Source: a virus
Strand: one strand, 5' to 3'
DNA: 50,925 bases
Virus record (IMG/VR): IMGVR_UViG_3300025806_000037
Location: 1-50,925 of that record
A program made the position numbers and the translations under genes. The notes under the pieces are model-generated. The model made no database searches, was not told where the DNA came from, and saw only the letters and a program-made list of their open reading frames with translations. Positions 14,650-22,500 of the stretch are shown here, one piece after another. Numbering within the stretch: the first letter of the stretch is position 1; every line of letters starts with the position of its first letter.

Positions 14650-15509
14650 TAGTGGAAATCTCCTACACATTCAAGTAAATTGCGGCAACGGTTTTTAATA
14701 AGATAATTCATTATTTTTAATTTTGATGAAGTCTTAACATTTGCGTATACGTTTAGAATCGACTCAACAATTTCTTCAGGTAAGTCACCCAAGTCAATCA
14801 TCTTTTTATTACGAATGAAGTTTTTATATTCGCTTTCAGTCATAACCGATTCCAGTTTATCTATATTTGCATGGAACACAGCTTTACGCTTTGCAGACAA
14901 AGCTGTTTGTCGAACGCCTTCTTTAAAGCAATCATCAGCTGATAATATGTTTGGTACACCATCTGAACTATCACCTTTAAAGCAATGCTCAAACAAAAAC
15001 GTTTTAGGATGAGGCTCTTTAATTACCTTTTTAGTAATCGGTGAAAACTGATGTACATTAGAATACTTTTGAAGTTGAGCAAAATCCTTATCAGATGATA
15101 CGATCATAACTTCTTCGCAATTACCAAACTCTTGAGTGGTTTCAACTAATACGCCAATGATATCATCTGCTTCAGTACGAGGAACCAATACAACTTTATA
15201 ATGAAAGTTAGCAACGATTTCTTCGCGTATCTTAGTGACAATACCAAATACCGCTTTCCAATCTATTTTACTATCTTTATCACGATTAGCTTTACGTGAC
15301 CATTTGTATTCGGGGAAGTAATCTTTACGCCATACGTCGCCTGCATCACAAGCAATAACCATTTGGCCGTACTTTTCTCGATACTTTTTATTGTACATGC
15401 GTAAAGAGTTTAATATGACATGACGAACAAAATCTTCATCACCAAGGTCAGCACCTTTTTGCGCAGTTAGCGCCGGAATTACCAAACCGTTAAAATCAAC
15501 TATTATCAT
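14649..15509 (-). CDS. rnh: RNase H / 5'-3' exonuclease
   Basis: A 286-residue FEN1-family nuclease that removes RNA primers from Okazaki fragments. Metal ligands are visible: D5, D55 (ACDAGD), E113/D115/D116 (RTEADDIIGVL), D140/D142 (SSDKDFAQL) and GDSSDGVPNIL (179-189), the helix-three-turn-helix entry. Size matches T4 Rnh (305 residues). Its promoter at 15545-15573 overlaps the region just before its start. Lies next to a DUF6433-like gene, a common T4-type pairing. Confidence 0.9.
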   Translation of the reverse strand: MIIVDFNGLVIPALTAQKGADLGDEDFVRHVILNSLRMYNKKYREKYGQMVIACDAGDVWRKDYFPEYKWSRKANRDKDSKIDWKAVFGIVTKIREEIVANFHYKVVLVPRTEADDIIGVLVETTQEFGNCEEVMIVSSDKDFAQLQKYSNVHQFSPITKKVIKEPHPKTFLFEHCFKGDSSDGVPNILSADDCFKEGVRQTALSAKRKAVFHANIDKLESVMTESEYKNFIRNKKMIDLGDLPEEIVESILNVYANVKTSSKLKIMNYLIKNRCRNLLECVGDFH

Positions 15510-15544
15510 TCTCGTTCCTTATCTCATTATTAATTTATAGAACT

Positions 15545-15573
15545 ATTATATAACATTTATTAGTTGATGTCAA
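15545..15573 (-). promoter_or_regulatory. early sigma70 promoter for rnh
   Basis: TTGACA, 17 bases, TATAAT on the minus strand. The -35 lies within the last codons of the upstream GIY-YIG gene. Confidence 0.88.
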
Positions 15574-15994
15574 CAACTTTATTCATTAATACCGCAACAT
15601 GTTTTGCGTGTATGCGTGTTCCTATAAATTTATTGTAGTACTCGTCAGGCTTTAGTAATACATCACGGGCAAATTGCTCCTTAGCTTCTAGGTAAGTCAT
15701 TTCACCTTTCATTGTACAGAGATATAGAATTTCTCTTTTAAAGTTCTCTGGACCTTTTTCTTCAACTAACAGCTTAACTTGCTCTGACGAACCATAATAC
15801 TTTTTCCAATCAGTCTCTACGATCTTTTTACGTTTACGCTTTTGCCCTTTTAAAGGAGGTAGCCTACGAACTGACATCAAGCCTTTCTTTCCAATATATT
15901 TCATACCGTTTGATAAATCAGTTATGCAATATACCATGCCAATGTAATCACCAATGTCTTCGCTCGTAAACTCCTCGCCTTTATAATACCACAT
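15560..15994 (-). CDS. GIY-YIG-type nuclease-like protein
   Basis: A 144-residue protein with GMVYCITDLSNGMKYIGKKG, a GIY-YIG core, then a basic insert (KGQKRKRKK) and WKKYYGSSE...GPENFKREIL. This matches a family of small putative endonucleases found in T4-type phages. The ribosome-binding GGAA is buried in an 8-bp hairpin (16001-16024) next to a near-consensus late promoter, as for T4 homing-endonuclease genes, so late expression is likely. Nuclease activity is inferred. Confidence 0.75.
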   Translation of the reverse strand: MWYYKGEEFTSEDIGDYIGMVYCITDLSNGMKYIGKKGLMSVRRLPPLKGQKRKRKKIVETDWKKYYGSSEQVKLLVEEKGPENFKREILYLCTMKGEMTYLEAKEQFARDVLLKPDEYYNKFIGTRIHAKHVAVLMNKVVDIN

Positions 15995-16000
15995 ATTCTA

Positions 16001-16032
16001 TTCCATTATTGAGTTCTAATGGAATATTTATT
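16001..16032 (-). promoter_or_regulatory. RBS-masking hairpin with near-consensus late promoter
   Basis: Minus strand order: AATAAATA (one mismatch to TATAAATA), TTCCATTA, eight-base loop, TAATGGAA, six bases, ATG 15994. The second arm contains the GGAA ribosome site. A late start near 16019 would delete most of the first arm and expose the site. Confidence 0.6.
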
Positions 16033-16165
16033 AAGAGAAGTCAAGTTCCTCAATTATTTCAGTACCACAATATGGGCAGTACGATATATTTAACTCAGCT
16101 GTTTCCTGATCCGTTGCTTCAAGTGTGAAACTTGCCGCACAATTACTACATTCATGTTGTGTCAT
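16031..16165 (-). CDS. 44-residue zinc-ribbon protein
   Basis: ATG 16165 encodes MTQHECSNCAASFTLEATDQ and then SYCPYCGTEI, two CxxC pairs forming a rubredoxin-like ribbon. Acidic, otherwise unrecognised. Two bases from the glutaredoxin gene, so part of the nrd operon; it may bind nucleic acid or a reductase component. Confidence 0.65.
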   Translation of the reverse strand: MTQHECSNCAASFTLEATDQETAELNISYCPYCGTEIIEELDFS

Positions 16166-16166
16166 C

Positions 16167-16400
16167 TTATTCCCCTTTTAAAATTGATTCGAGACTATCA
16201 AACCCGCCGACATGTTTCCCATCAAGGAATATCTGTGGCACTGAGCGAGCAGTCGGAACAACTTCAAGTAATTGTTCTTTCGTAAAACCATTGCCGATTT
16301 CATTCTCGCTATATTCAATATTGTTCTGATCTAATAAATCTTTTGCTTTTACGCAAAAAGTACAATTAGGTTTTGACCATACTACATTGTCTTTTTTCAT
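16167..16400 (-). CDS. glutaredoxin
   Basis: A 77-residue glutaredoxin with the redox motif CTFC (C13, C16; most glutaredoxins have CPYC), the cis-proline in ARSVPQIFLDG and GGFDSL of the glutathione site. It would reduce the C-terminal cysteines of the phage ribonucleotide reductase, the role of T4 NrdC. Overlaps nrdB by four bases, confirming co-expression. Confidence 0.9.
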   Translation of the reverse strand: MKKDNVVWSKPNCTFCVKAKDLLDQNNIEYSENEIGNGFTKEQLLEVVPTARSVPQIFLDGKHVGGFDSLESILKGE

Positions 16401-17491
16401 AGTTGAAATCCCGTAAATTCTTCTTCGTTAACATCTTTACTTATACCGCCAGTGGTATAACTAGATATTTCAGTTTCTTGAGGTGCAACTTGTACATTAC
16501 CACCTGCTATCCATTTTTTAGTCCAAGGCAAAGGATCAGATCCACCAGGGTATTTAGTAGTTAGACCTACGGATTTCATTCGGCGATGTGCTAACCATTC
16601 TATATAAGCGCATAACATTGACTCGTTAAGACCAACCATTGAACCATCTTTAAAAAGGTACTTTGCCCATTCTTTTTCTTGTTCTGCAGTCTGTTCGTAT
16701 ATCTCAACACATTGGTCATGACACTCATCGCGAATCTTTGCGAAGTCTTCATCTTCACGCGGCAAACTCTTAATCATGAATACCGTTGAAGCAAGGTGAA
16801 GATTCTCATCTCGACAAATCAACTTTATGATTTTAGCGTTACCTTCCATTGACTTTTTGGTTTCAGCAAATGCCCATGAACACGCAAACGAAACATAGAA
16901 ACGTAAACCTTCAAGAGAATTGGTTGCCTGTAGTGCTAACCATAATAGCTTCTTATGTTCATACGTTCCAAACAATGAACTATCAACCGCAGCCTGTTCG
17001 TTATGGCGTGCAAGATTATCATAGTGCCTTGAAATTGACTCAGCACAATCAGTGATTTCCTTTATATCAGTAATACCATCAAATACCTCAGACGGATTAG
17101 AATATATGTTACGTATAATATGTGTGTATGAACGGCTATGAATTTGTTCGCTAAATACCCAAGTAGTTATCCAATTTTCTAATTCAGGTAAAGATGCCAA
17201 AGGGCCAAACACTGCTGAAGGACATCTGCCTTGAACTGAGTCTAATACAATTTGTCGTTTTAAGTTACTAGTAAAGATATGCTGCTCATGGTTGGATAAT
17301 GCTTTAAAGTCTTTAGCATCTTTCGATACGTCGATTTCTTCAGGCATCCAAAAGAATCCTAATTGTGATTCTGTAAAGGACTCAAGTGTGCGATACTTTT
17401 GTATATCGTATCGTGCAATTGCGACCGGCTCGTCAAAGAACATATTCTTGGTGATACTATCATTTGTATTTACATCAAAAGATTTAAACAT
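16397..17491 (-). CDS. nrdB: ribonucleoside-diphosphate reductase, beta subunit (class Ia)
   Basis: A 364-residue R2 protein carrying the diiron-tyrosyl radical. Ligands D84, E115, H118, E194, E229 and H232 and radical Y122 (SEQIHSRSY) are all present, the first four at the same numbers as in E. coli. The C-terminal tail (EEEFTGFQL) resembles the R1-docking peptide. It is a single base from acb1 and overlaps the glutaredoxin gene. No intron or intein interrupts it. Confidence 0.95.
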   Translation of the reverse strand: MFKSFDVNTNDSITKNMFFDEPVAIARYDIQKYRTLESFTESQLGFFWMPEEIDVSKDAKDFKALSNHEQHIFTSNLKRQIVLDSVQGRCPSAVFGPLASLPELENWITTWVFSEQIHSRSYTHIIRNIYSNPSEVFDGITDIKEITDCAESISRHYDNLARHNEQAAVDSSLFGTYEHKKLLWLALQATNSLEGLRFYVSFACSWAFAETKKSMEGNAKIIKLICRDENLHLASTVFMIKSLPREDEDFAKIRDECHDQCVEIYEQTAEQEKEWAKYLFKDGSMVGLNESMLCAYIEWLAHRRMKSVGLTTKYPGGSDPLPWTKKWIAGGNVQVAPQETEISSYTTGGISKDVNEEEFTGFQL

Positions 17492-17940
17492 TATTTTTCT
17501 TTTACCTTATCTATCCATTCCGTATCTAATTCGGAAACTATTTCTGGACCTAAAATAATTGGGCCTTGGTATGGAGTCATGTCTTTAACATTTATTTTTG
17601 AACCATCGTACGTGATTGTTATATGCGGTTGGTAACCATCATAGTCCCACGAACAACCTATATTACATAACTCTTTCCATCTTTTAGATAATACTTTTGA
17701 TGAGAATTTTATAACTGCGGCGTCTGGGCCTAAATGTTTTACTTCACGTTCTCCGCCATTGATTGTTATCTTGTCGTTTCTATTAACGACTTCATTGAAA
17801 TCAACCGGTTCTCTTGAAAATGCTAAAGTGACATGCATGTCTTTTGCTGATACTATTTGCGGAAACGCCTGGGCCTCCGCCCAAGCTATAATATCTTCGC
17901 TGTTTAATACCTTTCTTGATACGTACATTGCTTTTTTCAC
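17491..17940 (-). CDS. acb1: Acb1-type anti-CBASS 2H phosphoesterase
   Basis: About 149 residues. Two HxT motifs define the 2H phosphoesterase fold: DMHVTLAFSREPVD (H36, T38) and YQPHITITYDG (H106, T108). With MYVSRKVLN, KRWKELCNIGCSWDYDGYQ and GPIILGPEIV it matches T4 57B/Acb1, the enzyme that degrades cyclic oligonucleotide messengers of CBASS defence. GTG 17940 overlapping the nrdA stop is the best start (ATG 17925 is the alternative). Its place between nrdA and nrdB ensures early expression. Activity on particular cyclic nucleotides is inferred from the family. Confidence 0.85.
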   Translation of the reverse strand: MKKAMYVSRKVLNSEDIIAWAEAQAFPQIVSAKDMHVTLAFSREPVDFNEVVNRNDKITINGGEREVKHLGPDAAVIKFSSKVLSKRWKELCNIGCSWDYDGYQPHITITYDGSKINVKDMTPYQGPIILGPEIVSELDTEWIDKVKEK

Positions 17941-19028
17941 AATTTGCAACTCGGGCAATCATCTTCATCCAATTCTTCACTGACAGGATTATCATTGGCT
18001 TCTTCGTATGTTAATTCGCCAGCACCATCATAAGTATTAAAATAATATAGCTGTTTGCCTCCATATTTATAAAAAGTTAATAAGTCACGAATCAGAGTTT
18101 TTAAAGGCATTTTGCCATCTTCGTAGTGCTTAGGGTTATACGATGTATTAACACTTATGCCTTGGTCAACAAACTTCTGAATGACCGCACATATTTTTAA
18201 ATAACCTTCAGGCGATTTCTGATCCCATAATAAATCGTATTTATTCTTTAACTTACGGATCTCAGGAACAACTTGTGCCAATATACCATCTTTTGATTGT
18301 TTGATTGAAACTAAGGCTCTTGGCGCTTCAATACCGTTCGTCGAGTTAATTACTTGAGATGAAGTTTCAGAAGGCATGATAGCCATAAGAGTACTATTAC
18401 GAATCCCATGTTCATTAACTTCATTACGTAATGCAGCCCAATCCATTTTTAAGTTATTACCAACTAATGAATCAACATCTTTCTTATAAGTGTCAATTGG
18501 AAATAAACCTTGTGAATACTTAGTTTCACGTGACCATTCACACGCCCCTTTTTCTTTAGCAAGATTGATAGAAGATTTAATCAAATAGTAAGACCATGCT
18601 TCAAGCCATTCATGTAAATGTGACAATCCTTCTTCAGTAATGCCTTGATAAGTATAACCGTTTTTAGCAAGCCAATACGCTAAGTTATTAATACCAACAC
18701 CAAGTGGACGACGACCCATAGTTGCAATGTATGCTGCTTTAACTGGATAATCTTGATAATCAAGTAATGAATCTAAAGCCCGAACTGACAAGTCACATAT
18801 CTCTTCGAACTCAGAAGGATCACTAATGTTACCCCAATTAATTGCTGATAACGTACACAATGCTATTTCACCGGATTCATCATTAATATCATCAAGAGGT
18901 TTTGTCGGCAAATCAATTTCTGCGCAATTGTGTATTAGTATACCATTAGCAAAAAAGTTACTAGTTTCAGGAACGGTAATGTCATACACGTTTTCAGTGT
19001 AATCAAGTGTTCTTATTTTAATACCCAT
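17937..19028 (-). CDS. nrdA-c: split NrdA, C-terminal part: intein C-half + C-extein
   Basis: A 363-residue protein. Residues 1-34 are an intein C-half: block F (ENVYDITVPETSNFFANG) and block G (ILIHN) ending at the splice junction HN|C. From C35 onwards it is NrdA: CAEIDLPTKPLDD, GEIALCTLSAINW (the redox cysteine), the radical-transfer pair in QLYYFNTYDG and the C-terminal DDCPSCKL. C35 corresponds to the thiyl-radical C439 of E. coli NrdA, so the enzyme is inactive until trans-spliced. Good ribosome site AAGGAAG before ATG 19028; overlaps the endonuclease gene by 11 bases. Confidence 0.93.
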   Translation of the reverse strand: MGIKIRTLDYTENVYDITVPETSNFFANGILIHNCAEIDLPTKPLDDINDESGEIALCTLSAINWGNISDPSEFEEICDLSVRALDSLLDYQDYPVKAAYIATMGRRPLGVGINNLAYWLAKNGYTYQGITEEGLSHLHEWLEAWSYYLIKSSINLAKEKGACEWSRETKYSQGLFPIDTYKKDVDSLVGNNLKMDWAALRNEVNEHGIRNSTLMAIMPSETSSQVINSTNGIEAPRALVSIKQSKDGILAQVVPEIRKLKNKYDLLWDQKSPEGYLKICAVIQKFVDQGISVNTSYNPKHYEDGKMPLKTLIRDLLTFYKYGGKQLYYFNTYDGAGELTYEEANDNPVSEELDEDDCPSCKL

Positions 19029-19737
19029 AATTTCTTCCTTTATACCAATCGTTTCCCGGGAGTGAGTTCGCTTGGTATGATGTTTTTAAATTGTCATTTG
19101 AATACCAGTTTTTACCAATATTCGCGTTTTTTAATTTTTCGCGGTGAGCAGCAGATTTGACATATTTTAGTTCAGTTGGGTTAACATTGTACTTTTCACA
19201 ATATGCCTGTTTTAATGTCTTGCCGCCGAACCTATTTTTTGAATATGATTTTGGTATGGAATATTTCTTTACGCCATAATTAATAAACGATTGCATTCCA
19301 CTAGAATGACCCTCGCTTAAAAAGAACTCTCTAGCATATGATAATATGGTTTCATCTGATATTCCACTCCACATACCATTGTTTTCTTTGGTCGAGGATG
19401 CTGTTAGTTTTTTGATCCAATCATCACGTTTTTCGGCTGGAACAACATAACCACCGTCCCCACCTTTTGTCATGTTATAACCTTCCTTAAAACTATTGTT
19501 AAGTTCGATATGTTTAACTTCTAAATTAGTTGCTTCAAGTTGTGTTGCAACAGTTTCTAATATTTTCGACTCAAAGACTTCCAAACCATATTTACGTATC
19601 GCTTTATAGAAATGATTATCCATTCCTGAAATCGCGTTAATGTAATGTTTGTGTAATCTTTCGTTCATTGTCTTTGACGTGTATCCGATATATTTTTTAT
19701 TATTTAAAGTGTTCTTATGCTCGTAAACTATAAACAT
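19018..19737 (-). CDS. free-standing GIY-YIG homing endonuclease inside a split nrdA
   Basis: A 239-residue protein with an N-terminal GIY-YIG domain (MFIVYEHKNTLNNKKYIGY, then ERLHKHY with the catalytic Arg region, and a downstream Glu) and a C-terminal DNA-binding region including AAHREKLKNANIGK, a NUMOD3-like motif. It lies exactly between the two nrdA/intein halves, so it is the probable mobility enzyme of the element. A TATAAATA promoter inside an 11-bp stem (19750-19806) precedes it, pointing to late-only expression as for T4 I-TevI. Target site in intact nrdA is inferred. Confidence 0.88.
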   Translation of the reverse strand: MFIVYEHKNTLNNKKYIGYTSKTMNERLHKHYINAISGMDNHFYKAIRKYGLEVFESKILETVATQLEATNLEVKHIELNNSFKEGYNMTKGGDGGYVVPAEKRDDWIKKLTASSTKENNGMWSGISDETILSYAREFFLSEGHSSGMQSFINYGVKKYSIPKSYSKNRFGGKTLKQAYCEKYNVNPTELKYVKSAAHREKLKNANIGKNWYSNDNLKTSYQANSLPGNDWYKGRNYGY

Positions 19738-19749
19738 GATTGCCTCATT

Positions 19750-19806
19750 GGTAGGTAGAGTTATTTCTATAGTTTATTTATACAAACTGAAATCTCTCTA
19801 CCTACC
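19750..19806 (-). promoter_or_regulatory. late promoter enclosed by an 11-bp inverted repeat
   Basis: Arms GGTAGGTAGAG (19796-19806 on the minus strand) and CTCTACCTACC (19750-19760) pair perfectly. TATAAATA at 19775-19782 sits in the loop. The second arm ends four bases before the GAGG ribosome site of the endonuclease. Late transcripts would lack the first arm. Confidence 0.7.
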
Positions 19807-19817
19807 TTTTTAGCAAT

Positions 19818-21449
19818 TTATCCTATAAAAAGTTCATCAGTTTCAACTAAATTTCTAGCCTCAACATATCCACGGTTCTTAGTGTATATTTGATGTTCAG
19901 GCGTGCATATTACCTTTTTGCCTGTTGTGTCATCTTCGATTTCCATTAACTCTCGGTCCCGACCAGTCATCGCACCTTTTGAGACTTTGCTATACTTAAA
20001 CGTATTAGTTTCAATATCATATGCACTAACCTTCACTTCACGTGCTCTACAAGCATAACCTATAACATCAATGATTGGCACGTTAAACATGGAAATGCCA
20101 TCTACAATAATGTCAAGTTCAGTGTCGCCAGTTACGCAAAGATTAGACATTTTGATTGGTGCATCTTCAGGTTTAAACGACCCTTGTATATTTACGTTAT
20201 CAACATTCTGTAGATAAATTCTACCAGTATCTTTACGTTCTTGAATATAGGTAGTAAACAAGTCAAGTGCTTTAACAGTTATCTTTCGTATATGAGTAGT
20301 ACGTTCAGCCTTTTCGTATATTTCTTTGAACTTATCCTGATCGGCAAAGAATGCATCATATAACCCAGGAACATCGCTTGGGCTAAACAATGTAATGTTA
20401 CCATTAGTTATTAAACGTTCATACATTAATTTGTTAAACTGTACGCCATAATCCATTTGACGTAAACGATTTGACTCAACGCCTTTATTGTTCTTTAATA
20501 CTAAAAGATCTTCAATTTCAAGATGCCATACCGGATAATATAAAGTAGCAGCACCGCCACGAACTCCGCCTTGTGAACATGACTTTACTGAACTCTGAAA
20601 TGTTCTATAAAAAGGAATAACACCGGTATGTGATGCTTGGCCATTACGAATAGGAGAACCAGTTGCTCTAATTGAACCACCGCCAATACCGATACCTGCT
20701 TTCTGACTAACATATCGAATAATAGCAGCATTGGTTGCGCTAATTGAGTTAAGACTATCTTCAGTTTCAATCAATACACATGAGCTAAATTGTCTATCAG
20801 GAGTTCTTACACCTGCAAGTATCGGAGTAGGTAATGAGATATTGCCTTTCGATATATGGTTATAATATTTCTTAACATACGATATTCTTGTTTCTACTGG
20901 ATAATCAGCAAACAATGTCATTGATACGAGCATATAAAGCATCTGAGGTGTCTCAAATATTTCCTTCGTTACCCTATTCTGTACAAGATATTTGCCTCTA
21001 AACTGTTCCATAGCAGCATATGTTAAGTTGAAATCCAAACTATGGTTTATAACTGAATTAAGAAATTCCCAATCATTTTTTGAATATTGGTTATAAAGAT
21101 TCTTATCGTACCAACCTAACAGAACGTTGTTTTTATAATGCTCAATGAGGTCTAGAGGATCGAATTGGCCGTAGACTAGTTTCCGTAAATGGAAATTAAT
21201 TAAACGTCCTGCAACGTACTGGTAGTTAGGTGATTCTTCGCTGATTAGTTCTGACGCTGATTTGATTAGAGTTTCTTGAATATCACTAGTAGTAATACCA
21301 TTTGAGAATTGGATATGACTTTTTACTTCGACTTCAGATGGTGCAACACCGGTCAAGCCTGCACAAGCAAATTCTACTACATCATGTATTTTGTTAATGT
21401 CAAGTGGAGTTTTTGTTCCGTCGCGTTTAGTAACTAAAATATCTCTCAT
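19818..21449 (-). CDS. nrdA-n: split NrdA, N-terminal part: N-extein + intein N-half
   Basis: A 543-residue protein. Residues 1-437 are the R1 subunit of class Ia ribonucleotide reductase: an ATP-cone from about 1-90 (LVTKRDGTKTPLDINKI), C224 (FSSCVLIE, E. coli C225), the substrate-site segments GIGIGGGSIRATGSPI and VKSCSQGGVRGG, ending ...MSNL. Residues 438-543 are the intein N-half. The rest of NrdA is encoded at 17937-19028; joined exteins total 766 residues, normal for NrdA. Early promoter at 21480-21508. Confidence 0.95.
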   Translation of the reverse strand: MRDILVTKRDGTKTPLDINKIHDVVEFACAGLTGVAPSEVEVKSHIQFSNGITTSDIQETLIKSASELISEESPNYQYVAGRLINFHLRKLVYGQFDPLDLIEHYKNNVLLGWYDKNLYNQYSKNDWEFLNSVINHSLDFNLTYAAMEQFRGKYLVQNRVTKEIFETPQMLYMLVSMTLFADYPVETRISYVKKYYNHISKGNISLPTPILAGVRTPDRQFSSCVLIETEDSLNSISATNAAIIRYVSQKAGIGIGGGSIRATGSPIRNGQASHTGVIPFYRTFQSSVKSCSQGGVRGGAATLYYPVWHLEIEDLLVLKNNKGVESNRLRQMDYGVQFNKLMYERLITNGNITLFSPSDVPGLYDAFFADQDKFKEIYEKAERTTHIRKITVKALDLFTTYIQERKDTGRIYLQNVDNVNIQGSFKPEDAPIKMSNLCVTGDTELDIIVDGISMFNVPIIDVIGYACRAREVKVSAYDIETNTFKYSKVSKGAMTGRDRELMEIEDDTTGKKVICTPEHQIYTKNRGYVEARNLVETDELFIG

Positions 21450-21479
21450 TTATTATCGCCTTATGTTTATTCTTTAGTT

Positions 21480-21508
21480 ATTATATATCAAATGATAGGT
21501 AATGTCAA
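21480..21508 (-). promoter_or_regulatory. early sigma70 promoter of the nrd operon
   Basis: TTGACA, 17 bases, TATAAT on the minus strand. The -35 overlaps the stop codon of the upstream gene. It would drive nrdA-n through the glutaredoxin gene. Confidence 0.88.
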
Positions 21509-21861
21509 TCGCTATTTTCGTCGTAATCATCTATTATAATAGTATCGTAGCTGTATCCACGAATTTTGCTACCATAATTTGTTTCAACAAAATTATGGGC
21601 ATCTTTGATTTTTGCATTGATCATATGAAGACGCTCGGCAATTGCATCGCGTTCATAAAATCTCAATTGACTATATCCATGATAATCCATATAAGCAATG
21701 TCAACTCTACAACCACGTAAATGATCTATGTTATTAATGATGCGTATACGTTCGTTAACCCATACAAATTCGTTTTCTCGAATTCTTTTCCAAGGAAGGT
21801 TTGCCTGAATAAACATCGTGGCATTGTGTATGTTATTTGTGATGTAAACCGATTCAATCAT
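21505..21861 (-). CDS. hypothetical protein
   Basis: A 118-residue protein (MIESVYITNNIHNATMF...), with NNIDHLRGCRVDIAYMD in the middle, a motif shape seen in small T4-type proteins, and an acidic tail IIIDDYDENSD. No function recognised. Placed alone between its promoter (21895-21923) and the nrd operon. Confidence 0.7.
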   Translation of the reverse strand: MIESVYITNNIHNATMFIQANLPWKRIRENEFVWVNERIRIINNIDHLRGCRVDIAYMDYHGYSQLRFYERDAIAERLHMINAKIKDAHNFVETNYGSKIRGYSYDTIIIDDYDENSD

Positions 21862-21894
21862 AATTTTTTTTTTTCCTTATCAATTTAAGATACT

Positions 21895-21923
21895 ATTATA
21901 TCAAACAATAACGTTGATGTATA
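21895..21923 (-). promoter_or_regulatory. early promoter, TATACA class
   Basis: TATACA, 17 bases, TATAAT on the minus strand, preceded by the ATATTCTTTTAAATTCTATAG variant of the stem-loop element. Confidence 0.78.
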
Positions 21924-21971
21924 TAGTTTCTATAGAATTTAAAAGAATATGAATATAACTGAAATTAACTA

Positions 21972-22000
21972 TTGACAAGTTGATGATATCTTGTTATAAT
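21972..22000 (+). promoter_or_regulatory. rightward sigma70 promoter, antisense to the late block
   Basis: On the plus strand TTGACA, 17 bases, TATAAT: a perfect consensus promoter facing right, with GGGAGGAG 14-21 bases downstream of the -10. No plus-strand gene follows: the frame after GGAGGA hits a stop at once and other frames are antisense to the holin gene. Probably makes an antisense or small RNA. Confidence 0.75.
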
Positions 22001-22038
22001 AGATTAGTCAATCGGGAGGAGTGTAGATATACAGATAA

Positions 22039-22497
22039 TTATTTACGTAGTTTGTCTAATGACCTTGAACCAAACCAGAATGACAATACAGCAGCAAACA
22101 TTGATTGAGTTTCAATATCCCATACTAATTGTATTGCTTCATTAAAATCCATATTTGGATCTTCCATAACATGTATTAGAAAGGTAACTTTAACAGTAAC
22201 AAAAAGCCCGAAGAAGCAATACGTTATAATAGGTCGAACAGATTTGCGTAATGCACCTACCCAACCAACATCTTTTGTTAACGCAATGTCATGATCAATT
22301 AATCGTTGATGTTCTTCAGAATACTGAGTCTTTTCAAACATCTTAAGTTCAGAAGCACCTGCATGTTTTTGCATTTCAATTTTCATTGCTAGCATATCAA
22401 GTTCTAATTTTGCATCTTGCTTCTTATTGAAGAAATCCATTATAGATGGAATTGTTGAACCGGCAAAGCCGATTAAAGAACCTATGATAGTTAACAT
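22039..22497 (-). CDS. holin of the three-span GTA type
   Basis: A 152-residue membrane protein. N-terminal IGSLIGFAGSTIPSIMDFF, a charged helical middle, then RKSVRPIITYCFFGLFVTVK and FAAVLSFWFGSRSLDKLRK. The SVRP...WFGSR pattern is that of the holin family of gene-transfer agents and marine phages. Last gene of the late block that starts near 33.3 kb, so it may be the timed lysis holin; the SLT-linked protein at 10717-10992 is the competing candidate. Confidence 0.75.
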   Translation of the reverse strand: MLTIIGSLIGFAGSTIPSIMDFFNKKQDAKLELDMLAMKIEMQKHAGASELKMFEKTQYSEEHQRLIDHDIALTKDVGWVGALRKSVRPIITYCFFGLFVTVKVTFLIHVMEDPNMDFNEAIQLVWDIETQSMFAAVLSFWFGSRSLDKLRK

Positions 22498-22500
22498 AAT

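Larger units (their letters stand above)
18927..20138 (-). mobile_element. split intein plus homing-endonuclease element in nrdA
   Basis: The unit comprises the intein N-half (106 residues, 19821-20138: block A CVTGDTELD and block B TPEHQIYTKNRGYVEARNL), a stop codon, the GIY-YIG gene, and the intein C-half (34 residues, 18927-19028). All class 1 intein catalytic residues (C1, TxxH, HN, C+1) are present. Insertion point is before the catalytic cysteine of NrdA (SNL|C). This is the fractured-gene arrangement known from environmental phage DNA. Confidence 0.9.

Noticed and set aside
18064-18071. Another exact TATAAATA on the minus strand
   Set aside because: Lies inside nrdA-c coding sequence with no gene start nearby; likely chance in AT-rich DNA.
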